This document shows, in pieces, positions 16,578 to 25,636 of a DNA stretch of 64,000 nucleotides; position 1 is the first letter of the stretch, and each line of letters starts with the position of its first letter. The DNA is taken from the NCBI RefSeq assembly GCF_011927825.1, contig NZ_JAATJI010000001.1:1426001-1490000 (forward strand), in the 5' to 3' direction. The notes beneath the pieces are model-generated. The model made no database searches. It was not told the DNA's origin and saw only the letters and a program-made list of their open reading frames with translations. Source of the stretch: Polymorphobacter fuscus. GTDB lineage: Bacteria > Pseudomonadota > Alphaproteobacteria > Sphingomonadales > Sphingomonadaceae. The position numbers and the translations under genes are program-made.

Positions 16578-18845
16578 TCACCCTTCGACCTTCGAAAAGT
16601 CCGCCACACTGTTCGCCGCCGCGCGCAACCGCGCGAGCAATCCCAACCGATTGGCCCGGATAGCAGGATCGGGTGCATTGACGATGACAGAATCGAAAAA
16701 CGCATCGACGGCCGGACGCAAGCCGGCGAGCGCCGCCATGGCAGCGGTGAAGTCCTCGCGGGCTACGGCGTCAGCGATGGCCGGGACGGCGGTGTCGAGC
16801 GCCGTGGCGAGGGCGGTTTCGGCGGGTTCGGCGAACAGCGCAGCGTCGGACTGCGGTGCGAACGCCTCCTCCTTGCCTTCCTCGATACGCAAAATGTTCG
16901 CCGCGCGCTTCACCCCGGCGAGCAGATTGGCCCCATCCTCGGTCGCCAACACCAACTGCAGCGCCCGCACCCGTGCGAGCGCAAGAACCAAATCGTCGAT
17001 GCCATTTGCGAGTACCGCATCAATCAAATCGTGCCGTACGCCCGCGTCACGCTGTTGAACTTTTAGTCGGTCGGCAAAGAAGGACAACAGACGTCCGTTT
17101 CTGACTGCTTTAGTGGCCACCAGTGCGACCGCTGGGGAAACCTCATCCGCTGGAGCACTGCCTACTTCCACCTTCGACAGGGTAACCAAGTCTGCGTGAA
17201 CCGCGCCGAAGCGTTCAAGCACAACATCCCAAAGCGGCAATCGAAGTTCATTCTTCACAACGATGGCGATGACACCAAGCGCTGCCCTGCGCAGCGCAAA
17301 AGGATCTCTAGATCCAGTCGGAAACTCGCCAACCTCGAAAAACTCGACCAACGTATCAAGCTTGTCCGCCAACGCCACCGCCACACTCACCGGTGCCGTC
17401 GGAACATCATCCCCCTGCCCGACCGGCTTGTAATGATCGCGGATGGCGTCGGCGACGCGCGCGTCCAGCCCCTGCGCCCGCGCCAGATAGGCCCCGGCGA
17501 TGCCCTGGACTTCGGGAAATTCCCCAACCGTCGCCGAGACGAGGTCGGCCTTGCACAGCCGTGCTGCCTGTTCGGCAAGGTCGGCCAGTTCCTCCCTCTC
17601 CCCTTGCGGGAGAGGGCGACTCGCCGAAGGCGAGCGGGGTGAGGGGTCGTCGCCCGCACCCCCCTCACCCGGCTCGGCTGCGCCGAGTCCGACCTCTCCC
17701 GCAAGGGGAGAGGTGATCGCGCCACTTTCCACCAGCCAGCGCGCCAGCTTCGCCACCCGCGCGACCTTGTCGGCCACCGTCCCCAGTTTCTCGTGAAAGA
17801 CGATGTCGCCCAGCCGGGGCAGGAAGGATTCCAGCTCCGCCTTCAAATCCTGGTCCCAGAAGAATTTCGCATCGGCCAGCCGCGCGCTCAGCACCCGCTC
17901 GTTGCCCGCCACGATCGCCGTGCCGCCGTCGGTCGCTTCCAGATTGGCAACGCAGACGAATGCCGGCGCCAGCACGCCGCCGGCATCCTCGCAGGCGAAA
18001 TATTTCTGGTTGGTCCGCATCGTCAGCTGGATGACTTCGGGCGGCACGGCGAGGAACGCCGCGTCGAACGCCCCCAGCATCGGCACCGGCCATTCGGTCA
18101 GCCCGGCATTTTCCGCCACCAGCCCGGCATCGGCGCGCACCACCAGCCCGCGCGCTGCCGCCACGGCCGCCGCGCCCGCCTCGATCACCGCCCGCCGCTC
18201 CGCCGATGCGACGATCACCTTGCCGTCGCGCAGCTGCGCCGCATAGCTGTCGGCACCCGCAATTTCGATCGGTTCCGGCGCATGGATCCGGTGGCCGCGC
18301 GTCACCCGCCCGCTGGTGACGCCATGGACCGCGCACGGCACCACTTCACCATCGAGCAGCGCCACGATCCCGGTCAAGGGCCGCACCCAGCGCGGGCTGC
18401 CCGCCACTGCCGATGCGGCCCCCCAGCGCATCGACTTCGGCCAGGCGAAATCGCGCACGATGGCCGGCACCAGTTCGGCCAGAATCGCCGCCGCCGGGCG
18501 GCCCTCGGTGCGGATATGCGCGAACAGCACCACGCCCTTGGGCGTCTGCCGCTCCTCGAGCTGGTCGCGGGTCAACCCGGTGGAGCGCAAGAACCCCGCG
18601 ATCGCCGCCTCGGGCGCACTCGCCGACGGCCCCTTGCGCTCCTCGCTCGCCGCCGCGCTGGCGTCGGCCACATCGCGCGCGATCAGCCACAGCCGCCGCG
18701 GCGTCACATCGGCAATAACGTCGCCGTGCGGAAGGCCTGCCGCCTTCAACCCGTCGACAAGGCGCGTGCGCAGCTGCTCGGCAGCGGCCGCCTGCATCCG
18801 CGCCGGGATTTCCTCGCTGGCGAGTTCGAGCAGGAAATCGCTCAT
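16578..18845 (-). CDS. glyS: glycyl-tRNA synthetase beta subunit with an inserted palindromic repeat
   Basis: A 755-residue subunit of the alpha2beta2 glycyl-tRNA synthetase, which recognises tRNA-Gly. The family N-terminus is [17 protein letters not shown], the core has YFACEDAGG and [20 protein letters not shown], and the C-terminal DALR-like anticodon domain has [15 protein letters not shown]. It is longer than the usual ~690-700 residues because about 40 low-complexity Gly/Pro/Ser/Glu residues (from about residue 378) are encoded by a palindromic repeat at 17594-17713. The ATG overlaps the glyQ stop (ATGA). The frame stays open through the insert, so the gene looks functional. Confidence 0.94.
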   Translation of the reverse strand: MSDFLLELASEEIPARMQAAAAEQLRTRLVDGLKAAGLPHGDVIADVTPRRLWLIARDVADASAAASEERKGPSASAPEAAIAGFLRSTGLTRDQLEERQTPKGVVLFAHIRTEGRPAAAILAELVPAIVRDFAWPKSMRWGAASAVAGSPRWVRPLTGIVALLDGEVVPCAVHGVTSGRVTRGHRIHAPEPIEIAGADSYAAQLRDGKVIVASAERRAVIEAGAAAVAAARGLVVRADAGLVAENAGLTEWPVPMLGAFDAAFLAVPPEVIQLTMRTNQKYFACEDAGGVLAPAFVCVANLEATDGGTAIVAGNERVLSARLADAKFFWDQDLKAELESFLPRLGDIVFHEKLGTVADKVARVAKLARWLVESGAITSPLAGEVGLGAAEPGEGGAGDDPSPRSPSASRPLPQGEREELADLAEQAARLCKADLVSATVGEFPEVQGIAGAYLARAQGLDARVADAIRDHYKPVGQGDDVPTAPVSVAVALADKLDTLVEFFEVGEFPTGSRDPFALRRAALGVIAIVVKNELRLPLWDVVLERFGAVHADLVTLSKVEVGSAPADEVSPAVALVATKAVRNGRLLSFFADRLKVQQRDAGVRHDLIDAVLANGIDDLVLALARVRALQLVLATEDGANLLAGVKRAANILRIEEGKEEAFAPQSDAALFAEPAETALATALDTAVPAIADAVAREDFTAAMAALAGLRPAVDAFFDSVIVNAPDPAIRANRLGLLARLRAAANSVADFSKVEG
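17594..17713. repeat. palindromic element inserted in frame inside glyS
   Basis: The arms 17594-17647 and about 17657-17713 are imperfect inverted copies. Each starts with a CTCTCCCCTTGCGGGAGAG-type palindrome, as in the intergenic element at 16415-16552. The length is 120 bp, an exact multiple of three. It encodes about 40 residues ([18 protein letters not shown]...PLPQGER) between two segments that look contiguous in other GlyS proteins (WLVESGA and [11 protein letters not shown]). This resembles Rickettsia palindromic elements in concept only. Confidence 0.85.
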
Positions 18846-19717
18846 GCCTGCGCCACCCACACGTCCGCGACGGCCTTCACCAGATCGCGCACCCGCCCGA
18901 TATAGGCCTGGCGCTCGGCGACCGAAATCACCCCGCGCGCGCCGAGCAAGTTGAAGATATGGCTCGCCTTGATCGCCTGGTCATAAGCCGGCAGCGGCAG
19001 CCCCGCCTCCACCAGCGCCCGGCATTCGTCCGACACATCCTTGAAATGCTGGAACAGCCGCTCGGTATTGGCATGCTCGAAATTATACGCCGAAAACTGC
19101 TGCTCCTGTTTCAGGAACACATCGCCATAGCTGACGCCGGCATCGTTGTACCTGAGGTCATAGACGCTCTCGACGCCCTGCACATACATCGCCAGCCGTT
19201 CGAGCCCATAGGTCAGCTCGCCCGCCACCGGCGCACATTCATGGCCGCCGACCTGCTGGAAATAGGTGAACTGCGTCACCTCCATGCCGTCGCACCAGAC
19301 TTCCCAGCCCAGCCCCCAGGCGCCAAGCGTCGGCGATTCCCAGTCGTCCTCGACAAAGCGGATATCGTGCACCCGCCGGTCGATGCCGATGGCGTCGAGC
19401 GACCCCAGATACAGGTCGATCAGGTCGTCCGGCGACGGCTTCAGGATCACCTGGAACTGGTAATAATGCTGCAGCCGGTTGGGGTTTTCGCCATAGCGCC
19501 CGTCGCTCGGCCGCCGGCACGGCTGCACAAAGGCGGCGTTCCAGCTGTCCGGCCCCAGCGCGCGCAGCGTCGTCGCCGGGTGGAAGGTGCCGGCGCCCAT
19601 TTCCAGGTCATAGGGTTGCAGGATGACGCAGCCGTTCGCGCCCCAATAATTCTGGAGCGTCAGGATGATGTTCTGGAACGACAGCGGCTTCAGCGGAACG
19701 GCCCTTCGCAGGTGCAA
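18842..19717 (-). CDS. glyQ: glycyl-tRNA synthetase alpha subunit
   Basis: The 291-residue catalytic class II subunit that forms glycyl-adenylate and charges tRNA-Gly with GlyS. Motifs include [56 protein letters not shown] and [17 protein letters not shown]. Family members usually begin a few residues before PLSFQ. No ATG or GTG fits there, so I placed the start at a TTG (19717) preceded by GCGGGG. An ATG at 19822 would add 35 atypical residues overlapping the cytochrome gene. It overlaps glyS by four bases. Confidence 0.9.
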   Translation of the reverse strand: MHLRRAVPLKPLSFQNIILTLQNYWGANGCVILQPYDLEMGAGTFHPATTLRALGPDSWNAAFVQPCRRPSDGRYGENPNRLQHYYQFQVILKPSPDDLIDLYLGSLDAIGIDRRVHDIRFVEDDWESPTLGAWGLGWEVWCDGMEVTQFTYFQQVGGHECAPVAGELTYGLERLAMYVQGVESVYDLRYNDAGVSYGDVFLKQEQQFSAYNFEHANTERLFQHFKDVSDECRALVEAGLPLPAYDQAIKASHIFNLLGARGVISVAERQAYIGRVRDLVKAVADVWVAQA

Positions 19718-19754
19718 AATATGCCCCGCGTGTAGCGGCGCGAAGCCGAACGGG

Positions 19755-20072
19755 TCAACCGCCAGAGTCTGTCCGGTTATCACGCGCCTGCATCGCCACC
19801 AGCCAGGCGAGGATCGCGGCATCGTCGCCGGGATCGACCGGCGCCTTGTAGGCGGCCCGCATCTTGTCGATCTCGCCCTGCCAGGCGATCGGCGACAGCC
19901 GGGGCTGGGTCAGCACCATCTCGGCCGAATGACAGCCGAGGCAATTGGCGTTGACTGCATCGGCGGCCGGCCCGCCGGGAATGTCGACGAAGGGCACAAA
20001 GGCATCGGGCAGGTCGATCCGCACCGGCGCCGCCGCGCCGAGCAGCACGAACAGGGCGATCGCCCGCATCAT
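19755..20072 (-). CDS. sorB: sulfite dehydrogenase cytochrome c subunit (SorB-like)
   Basis: A 105-residue periplasmic monoheme c-type cytochrome. A short signal peptide ([16 protein letters not shown]) precedes the heme site CLGCH near residue 45, and an axial Met is probably supplied by the helix with EIDKMRAAY or LVAMQ. Its position directly after a SorA-like molybdoenzyme, with an ATGA overlap, makes it the likely electron acceptor that passes electrons to cytochrome c/oxidase. The assignment rests mainly on context, since small cytochromes c diverge quickly. Confidence 0.82.
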   Translation of the reverse strand: MMRAIALFVLLGAAAPVRIDLPDAFVPFVDIPGGPAADAVNANCLGCHSAEMVLTQPRLSPIAWQGEIDKMRAAYKAPVDPGDDAAILAWLVAMQARDNRTDSGG

Positions 20073-21250
20073 GCGAACCCCACCCGCACCGTCTCCACCA
20101 CATTGCGGGCATAGCCGCCGGGGTTCCAGTTCGCCGTCATCGGCTGCACCCGCCCGGCGTCACTGGTCGCGCGCGCCATCAGCACGGCGCCGGCCCGCGC
20201 CACCGCGACCTCGGCATCGAAGCGCCGGAAGCTGTAGCGCCCCGCGTCCACGCCCAGCCGCGCCGGCACCCAATTCGCCCCGCCATCGCCCGAAACCTCC
20301 ACCCCGCGCACCCCCGAATCGCCCCCGAAGGCGACCCCGCCGACCGCCAGCCGCGGTGTCCACGCCCGCACCGCGCCGTCGGCGATGCTGGTGATGAAGG
20401 ATCGCGGCGGCATCCGGCCGATCGGCTCGGCGGGGAAATCCTTCGTCCCCGGCGCCACATCGGCGGCGGGGTTGGCCGGCACCTTGTACGCCTTGGCCAT
20501 CCAGTAAGTGTCGTCGGGCCGGTCGAGCACCTCGATCCGGTCGAGCGCCTTGACCCAATAGGTCGCGAACCACCCCGGCACCACCAGCCGCAGCGGAAAG
20601 CCGTTGACGATCGGCAGCGGCGCGCCGTTCATCGCCCAGGCGATCATCACCTCGCCATCCTGCGCATGGTCGATGGCGAGCGATTTGAGGAACTGCGGGG
20701 CGCCCGCGACCGGCGGCACATCCAGCCCGCCGAACCGCACCACCACCGCCCCCGGCCGCACCCCGGCGCGCGCCAGCACATCGCGCAGCCGCACCCCCGT
20801 CCAGCGCGCATTGGCCATCGCGCCATGCCCCCATTGCGCACCGGCAACACGCGGCGTCACCAGCCCGCGCGAATTGCCCGAACATTGGTTGACCGCGGTG
20901 ATCTCGCCCTGCGGCAGCCGCTGCAATTCGGCGAGCGACAACGACAGCGGCCGCGCTACCCGGCCACCCACGGTCAGCCGAAACGCCACCGGGTCGACCT
21001 CGGTCGGGAACGGCCAGTGCCAGCGCACATAATGCCGGTCATTGGGGGTCAGGATATCGCCATCGAACACCGCCATCGGCGTTTCGAGCAGCGGCGCCAT
21101 CGTCCGCTGCACGATCATCGGTCCCTTGCCGGGAAAATCGGTCGTCAGCGGCCGCAAGCTCGGCCCGCCGGGCAGGTGGAGGTCGACCGACTGCGCAAAT
21201 GCCGGCCCGGCCATAGCGGACAGCGCGAGAAAGCGACGACGGGCGATCAT
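20069..21250 (-). CDS. sorA: sulfite:cytochrome c oxidoreductase molybdopterin subunit (SorA-like)
   Basis: A 393-residue member of the sulfite oxidase family. The N-terminus has a twin-arginine-type signal (MIARRRFLALSAMAGPAFA). The molybdenum-ligating Cys lies in ITAVNQCSGNSRG, and other conserved parts are WTGVRLRDVLARAG, NGFPLRLVVPGWFATYWVK and the C-terminal Mo-co dimerisation domain with GDGGANWVPARL and WNPGG. It would oxidise sulfite to sulfate in the periplasm and hand electrons to the downstream cytochrome. SorA-like enzymes with other sulfur substrates exist, so sulfite is the likely but not proven substrate. Confidence 0.87.
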   Translation of the reverse strand: MIARRRFLALSAMAGPAFAQSVDLHLPGGPSLRPLTTDFPGKGPMIVQRTMAPLLETPMAVFDGDILTPNDRHYVRWHWPFPTEVDPVAFRLTVGGRVARPLSLSLAELQRLPQGEITAVNQCSGNSRGLVTPRVAGAQWGHGAMANARWTGVRLRDVLARAGVRPGAVVVRFGGLDVPPVAGAPQFLKSLAIDHAQDGEVMIAWAMNGAPLPIVNGFPLRLVVPGWFATYWVKALDRIEVLDRPDDTYWMAKAYKVPANPAADVAPGTKDFPAEPIGRMPPRSFITSIADGAVRAWTPRLAVGGVAFGGDSGVRGVEVSGDGGANWVPARLGVDAGRYSFRRFDAEVAVARAGAVLMARATSDAGRVQPMTANWNPGGYARNVVETVRVGFA

Positions 21251-21283
21251 GGGCGGGGTGTAGCCCGCCTGCCCAACGCCGTC

Positions 21284-21303
21284 ACCCCCGCGCAGGCGGG
21301 GGT
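21284..21303. repeat. REP-like hairpin upstream of sorA
   Basis: ACCCCCGC and GCGGGGGT form a perfect 8-bp stem with loop GCAG. The sequence around it (CGTCACCCCCGCGCAGGCGG) is a type of intergenic repeat I associate with sphingomonad genomes. The rest of the 190-bp gap between sorA and ychF is very GC-rich with no gene visible. Confidence 0.55.
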
Positions 21304-21440
21304 CCGGAACCGCGCCAGTTGCGTGGAAAAGGCAGCGTCACGGCAAAGCCGCGCCGTCGGACGGGTTCGGCGCGCGAAGGCCGCGCCGCCCCGCCGGCCG
21401 CGCTTGCGCCTGTCGGCGCGCAGCACGCGCGCTCGCGGCG

Positions 21441-22541
21441 CTACACGTTGAACCGGAACAACATCACATCGCCATCGTGCACGACATAATCCTTGCCCTC
21501 CGACCGATATTTCCCCGCCTCGCGCGCGCCGGCCTCGCCGTTGAACTTCACATAATCCGCAAACGCCATCGTTTCGGCGCGGATGAAGCCCTTTTCGAAA
21601 TCGCCATGGATCGCACCCGCCGCCTGGGGCGCCCTCGATCCGCGCGTCACCGTCCACGCCCGGGCTTCCTTCGGCCCGACGGTGAAGAAGGTGATCAGCC
21701 CGAGCAGTTCGTACGCCGCGCGCACCACCCGCGTCAGCCCGGTTTCGGTCAGCCCAAGCGCTTCCAGATAGTCGGGCCGGTCGGCCGGTTCCATCATCGC
21801 CACTTCGGCTTCGATCGCGGCGGAAATGATCACCGCGCCGGCACCCACCTTGGCCGCCATCGCCTGCACTGCCGCGCTATGGGCATTGCCGCTGGCGGCC
21901 GAGGCTTCCTCGACATTGCAGACGTAGAGGACGGGCTTGGTCGTCAGCAGCTGCGCCTGGTGCAGCGCGCGGGCTTCCTCCTCGTCCTTGGGGACCACCA
22001 GCCGCGCCGGCTTGCCATCGCGCAACAGATCGAGCGCCTCGCCGAGCACGCGGCCCTGGACCTTGGCGTCCTTGTCGCCCTGCGTCGCCTTTTTCAGCAA
22101 CGCCGGCACGCGCTTTTCCAGGCTCTCGAGGTCGGCGAGCATCAGCTCGGTTTCCACCGTCTCGGCATCCGACACCGGGTCGACGCGGCCTTCGACATGG
22201 GTGACATCGTCGTCCTCGAAGCAGCGCAGGACATGGACGATGGCGTCGGTTTCGCGGATATTGGCGAGGAACTGGTTGCCCAGCCCTTCGCCCTTCGACG
22301 CGCCGCGCACCAGCCCGGCGATATCGGTGAACCCCAGCTGCGCCTCGATGATCTTCGCCGACCCGCCGATCCGCGCCAGATCGTCCAGCCGGCTGTCGGG
22401 CACCGGCACATTGCCGACATTGGGCTCGATCGTGCAAAAGGGGTAATTCGCCGCCGCCGCGCTGGCGGTTTCCGTCAGCGCGTTGAACAGCGTCGACTTG
22501 CCGACATTGGGCAGCCCGACAATCCCGCAGCGAATGGCCAT
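21441..22541 (-). CDS. ychF: redox-regulated ATPase/GTPase YchF
   Basis: A 366-residue OBG-family P-loop protein that hydrolyses ATP in preference to GTP and associates with ribosomes. The Walker A is GLPNVGKSTLFNALT. The switch region has NYPFCTIEPNVGNVPVPD, G3 is DIAGLVRGASKGEGLGNQFL, and the C-terminal TGS domain includes LLGLITFFTVGPKEARAWT and IHGDFEKGFIRAE. Length fits the family (363). The ATG at 22541 (MAIRCGIVGLP) is preferred to a longer frame whose start lies in the adjacent repeat. It is downstream of pth and rplY, a common grouping. Confidence 0.96.
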   Translation of the reverse strand: MAIRCGIVGLPNVGKSTLFNALTETASAAAANYPFCTIEPNVGNVPVPDSRLDDLARIGGSAKIIEAQLGFTDIAGLVRGASKGEGLGNQFLANIRETDAIVHVLRCFEDDDVTHVEGRVDPVSDAETVETELMLADLESLEKRVPALLKKATQGDKDAKVQGRVLGEALDLLRDGKPARLVVPKDEEEARALHQAQLLTTKPVLYVCNVEEASAASGNAHSAAVQAMAAKVGAGAVIISAAIEAEVAMMEPADRPDYLEALGLTETGLTRVVRAAYELLGLITFFTVGPKEARAWTVTRGSRAPQAAGAIHGDFEKGFIRAETMAFADYVKFNGEAGAREAGKYRSEGKDYVVHDGDVMLFRFNV

Positions 22542-22551
22542 AAACGTCTTT

Positions 22552-22653
22552 CTTCTCCCCTCCCGGCACGGGAGGGGTCGGGGGTGGGTTTTCGGGGCGA
22601 ACGAAGCTGCCACTACCCACCCCCGACCCCTCCCGCAAGCGGGAGGGGAGAAG
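22552..22653. repeat. 102-bp inverted repeat between ychF and pth
   Basis: The arms 22552-22589 and 22615-22653 are nearly perfect reverse complements (CTTCTCCCCTCCCG... / ...CGGGAGGGGAGAAG). Each contains its own small CCCTCCCG...CGGGAGGG palindrome. A 25-bp AT-richer core separates them. It is related in design to the elements at 16415 and 17594. It lies within the likely pth-ychF transcript, so it may fold in mRNA. Confidence 0.82.
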
Positions 22654-22662
22654 GCGAAGGCG

Positions 22663-23226
22663 TCAGCGCCGCGCGACCTCGCTCATGAACCGCGCCTCGT
22701 CGCCAGCGAGCAGCCACGGCACCTCCGCCGCCACCGCCCCCAGCACATCGGCAAGCGGGTCCATCTCTGCCCTGGCGAAATTGCCGAGCACATATGGCGA
22801 CACCCGGTCCTTGTGCCCCGGATGGCCGATGCCCATCCGCACCCGGCGGTAATCCGGCCCCAGATGCGCGTCGATCGATCGGATGCCATTGTGCCCGGCG
22901 GCGCCGCCGCCATGCTTGACCTTGATGCGGAACGGTTCGAGGTCGAGCTCGTCGTAGAACACCGTCAGCGCCTCGGCGGCGTCGAGTTTGAAAAAGCGCA
23001 CTGCCTCGCCAACCGAACGGCCGCTGTCGTTCATGAAGGTCGCCGGCTTGAGCAACGTCACCTTGTCGGCGCCGATCCGCCCGTCGCTGGCCAGCCCGAG
23101 GAAGCGGGACTTCCAGGGGCCGAAGCCATGCGCCGCGGCAATGGCGTCGACCGCCATGAAGCCGATATTGTGCCGGTTGAGCGCATACGCCGCGCCCGGG
23201 TTGCCCAGCCCGGCAAAAATCTTCAT
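22663..23226 (-). CDS. pth: peptidyl-tRNA hydrolase
   Basis: A 187-residue cytosolic enzyme that releases tRNA from prematurely dissociated peptidyl-tRNA. Conserved residues are all present: GLGNPGAAYALNRHNIGFM with the Asn and catalytic His, KPATFMNDSGRSV, VFYDELDLE, and the GGGAAGHNGIRSI loop. Length is normal. The start at 23226 opens directly with the strand KIFAGLGNPG. It follows rplY by 59 bases containing a hairpin; the rplY-pth-ychF order is common in proteobacteria. Confidence 0.96.
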   Translation of the reverse strand: MKIFAGLGNPGAAYALNRHNIGFMAVDAIAAAHGFGPWKSRFLGLASDGRIGADKVTLLKPATFMNDSGRSVGEAVRFFKLDAAEALTVFYDELDLEPFRIKVKHGGGAAGHNGIRSIDAHLGPDYRRVRMGIGHPGHKDRVSPYVLGNFARAEMDPLADVLGAVAAEVPWLLAGDEARFMSEVARR

Positions 23227-23250
23227 CTTGCCGGCCCAACCAGACGAGGC

Positions 23251-23275
23251 CCGGCGAAGATTTTCACTTCGCCGG
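23251..23275. other. hairpin between rplY and pth
   Basis: CCGGCGAAG and CTTCGCCGG form a perfect 9-bp stem with a 7-base loop, 11 bases past the rplY stop. No U-tract follows on the minus strand, so it is a weak terminator, an mRNA-stability hairpin or a processing site. It would lower pth expression relative to L25 if it terminates partly. Confidence 0.5.
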
Positions 23276-23285
23276 TCTCAGGACA

Positions 23286-23912
23286 TCAGGCCGCGGCGGT
23301 TTCGGCGGCCGCAGCTTCGGCGGCATCGTCTTCGCTCTTCAGCGCCGACGGTGCGACCAGCGTCGCGATGGTGAAATCGCGGTCGGTGATGTGCGACGTC
23401 ACGCCCTTGGGCAGGGTGACGGCGCTGATGTGGATCGAATCACCGATATCGAGACCGGACAGGCTGATCGCGATCTGGTCGGGAATGGCGTTCGACGGGC
23501 AATCGAGCTGCAGCTCGTGACGGACGATGTTGAGCACCGCGCCGCGCTTCATGCCGGGCGATTCCTCTTCGCCGCTGAAATGCACCGGCACTTCGACGGT
23601 GATCGACGCATTGCCCTGCAGGCGGAAGAAGTCGACATGGATCGGCCGGTCGGTGACCGGGTGGAACTGCACGTCGCGCGGCAACGTGCGGATCGCCTTG
23701 CCGTCACCGACGGCGATCTCGACGACCGAGTTCATGAAATGCCCGGACGACAGCTGGCGGACCAGCAGCTTTTCCTCGACATGGATGGGGGTAGCAGCTT
23801 CGCCGGCGCCATAGATGACAGCCGGAACGCGGCCCGTACGACGCATTGCCCGAGAGGCTCCCTTGCCTGCCCGTTCACGCATCTCGGCCGCGAGCTTCAG
23901 TGTTTCGCTCAT
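23286..23912 (-). CDS. rplY: 50S ribosomal protein L25/general stress protein Ctc
   Basis: A 208-residue protein of the long L25/CTC form that binds 5S rRNA. The N-terminal L25 domain (residues 1-95) shows [20 protein letters not shown] and [18 protein letters not shown]. The C-terminal TL5-type beta domain follows ([25 protein letters not shown]). The last ~20 residues are an Ala/Glu-rich tail common in alphaproteobacterial versions. It begins the rplY-pth-ychF group. Confidence 0.96.
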   Translation of the reverse strand: MSETLKLAAEMRERAGKGASRAMRRTGRVPAVIYGAGEAATPIHVEEKLLVRQLSSGHFMNSVVEIAVGDGKAIRTLPRDVQFHPVTDRPIHVDFFRLQGNASITVEVPVHFSGEEESPGMKRGAVLNIVRHELQLDCPSNAIPDQIAISLSGLDIGDSIHISAVTLPKGVTSHITDRDFTIATLVAPSALKSEDDAAEAAAAETAAA

Positions 23913-24029
23913 TTGCTCGCATCTCCAGATAATGGCTCGCGCCCCCCAGGCCTCCAGGGATGCAGAATCGGGGACGACGCGAAGCGGTGGCGCATAGGCG
24001 AAGCGTCCCCGAAATGCAAGGCAAAGCCC

Positions 24030-24521
24030 TTAGCCGGCGGAAAATCCGTCCGCCGCCGGCGCCGCGATGATGCCTTCCTTGACCAGGAACTTGGGGTTGC
24101 GGATGCCCCAGCGCCCGGTGACGATGTTGCGGTGGAGGATCCGCGCCGGATTGCCCACCGCCACGCAATTGTCGGGAATGTCGCTCGTCACCACCGATCC
24201 CGACCCGATGATGCAATGGTTGCCGATCCGCACGCCGGGCATGATCAGCGACCGCGCGCCGATGAAGCAGTTGCTGCCGACGAAGGTATCGACATGCCGG
24301 CCCCCGACGAAATCATGCGTCAGGATCGCCGCGTCGAAGGAGATCAGCGTATGGTCGCCGATATGGACGCCGCGCGGGTTGGTGCGATCGAGCTTGGCCG
24401 ATCGCGAGATCCGGCAATCGACGCCGATCGTCATGCCCAGCACGCTGACATACCAGGTCCGCAACATCCAGCTCGACGCATTGTAAAGCTTGGTGCGGAG
24501 GCGATAGCGCAAGGGCAGCAT
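24030..24521 (-). CDS. hexapeptide-repeat (left-handed beta-helix) acyltransferase, WcaF-like
   Basis: A 163-residue LbH-fold transferase. Hexapeptide repeats run from about residue 45 to 130 (CRISRSAKLDRTNPRGVHIG, NCFIGARSLIMPGVRIGNHC, IIGSGSVVTSDIP). The family-typical end CVAVGNPARI follows. The catalytic His is probably in LTHDFVGG. Relatives acetylate sugars in exopolysaccharide or lipopolysaccharide synthesis. No glycosyltransferase or capsule gene is next to it, so the acceptor is unknown. Confidence 0.82.
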   Translation of the reverse strand: MLPLRYRLRTKLYNASSWMLRTWYVSVLGMTIGVDCRISRSAKLDRTNPRGVHIGDHTLISFDAAILTHDFVGGRHVDTFVGSNCFIGARSLIMPGVRIGNHCIIGSGSVVTSDIPDNCVAVGNPARILHRNIVTGRWGIRNPKFLVKEGIIAAPAADGFSAG

Positions 24522-24651
24522 GGCATCTCACATGGCGTCGACGCTGGCTCTATGCCCGCCGCGCCACGGCCATGCAACCGCGCGTCCCGGGCGACATGAT
24601 CCCGTGCGTCGCGCCCGGCACAATGGCGCTCACCCGCGCCCATAATTCCTG

Positions 24652-24676
24652 CGCATCCCGAGCGAAGTCGCGGGAC
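24652..24676. repeat. sphingomonad-type intergenic repeat (CATCCCGAGCGAAGTCG core)
   Basis: The core CATCCCGAGCGAAGTCGCGG sits in the 194-bp gap between the acyltransferase and the TraB-family gene. Its ends (GCATCCCG / CGGGACGC) are partly complementary, so it can form a small hairpin. It shares its core with the repeats at 13692 and 40459. Confidence 0.55.
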
Positions 24677-24715
24677 GCCCGGGAAGCGCAAAAAAGCGTC
24701 AGCAAGCCCCGCGCA

Positions 24716-25585
24716 TCAGCCGACCGCCTCTACCGCCAACCCGCGCGCGCGCAGCAGTGCCAGCAAGCCATCGGGCCCGCCCAGATGCCCGGCCCCCACG
24801 GCAATGAAGGTCTTGCCCGGCTGTCGCATCAGGCCGACGATCCAGTCCGCCCAGCGCGTGTTGCGCCCGACCAGCAGCCGCTGGCGCAGCAGCGGCGACC
24901 CCCGCGTCTCGGTGTCGAAATCGCGGGCGATGGCATCGACGTCACCCGCCTGCCACAGGCCGGTGACGCTCGCCATGTTGGCCTTCGCCGTCGCCACCTC
25001 GTCGATCGTCGACAGCAGCATCGCGGTCTGGTCGGCCTGCGACAGGCCATCGAAGAAATGCAGCTGCTCCTCGACCGTTTCCAGCCCGATCACCGGCCGG
25101 CCGCGCTTCTTCACCCGCGCTGTCAGCACCGGCTCCACCCCGCTGTCCGACGACACGCCGATTCCGGCCAACGCCGCATCGCCCAGCGTGACCGCTGCCA
25201 GCCAGCTTTCCATCCGGTCGAGCGTTGCCATCGGCACCCCGGCCGCGACCGCTGCCGCGGTGAGCTTGGGCAGCGCATCGGCCGGCACCCGCTGTGCCAG
25301 CGGCTTCAGCCCGGGCCGCATGCCGACGCGCGCGATCAGCGGCATCAACGCCTGCGGGTCGTCGGGCAGCACCGCCTCCAGCACCAGCGTGTCGGCGGTA
25401 TCCAGCCGCTGCGCCACCGCGGGGCTGAGCCATTCGGTGCCCTTGGGCAGCGCATGGATTGTGCCGAACAGGGTGATTTCGGTATCGCCGTCGCGCACCA
25501 CCCAGGCCTTGGGCGCGGCCGTCGCAGGGACGGCGAGCAACAGCCACGCAAGGACGGCGGCGAGGAAAAAGGCAGGGATTCGCAT
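24716..25585 (-). CDS. TraB/GumN-family protein
   Basis: A 289-residue exported protein. A signal peptide is present (MRIPAFFLAAVLAWLLLAVPATA). The family hallmark GTIHALPKGTEWLSP lies near residue 50, a second conserved region is RGRPVIGLETVEEQLHFFDG, and the C-terminal VGAGHLGGPDGLLALLRARG is typical. TraB/GumN proteins share a fold with Tiki-type metalloproteases; the GxxH and ExxE-like residues fit a metal site, but bacterial function is not established. I chose the ATG at 25585 rather than an upstream GTG (25606). Confidence 0.88.
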   Translation of the reverse strand: MRIPAFFLAAVLAWLLLAVPATAAPKAWVVRDGDTEITLFGTIHALPKGTEWLSPAVAQRLDTADTLVLEAVLPDDPQALMPLIARVGMRPGLKPLAQRVPADALPKLTAAAVAAGVPMATLDRMESWLAAVTLGDAALAGIGVSSDSGVEPVLTARVKKRGRPVIGLETVEEQLHFFDGLSQADQTAMLLSTIDEVATAKANMASVTGLWQAGDVDAIARDFDTETRGSPLLRQRLLVGRNTRWADWIVGLMRQPGKTFIAVGAGHLGGPDGLLALLRARGLAVEAVG

Positions 25586-25636
25586 GGCCGCGGGTATAAT
25601 CGTCACCCGCTGAATGTCACCTGTCCACCCGCGCCC

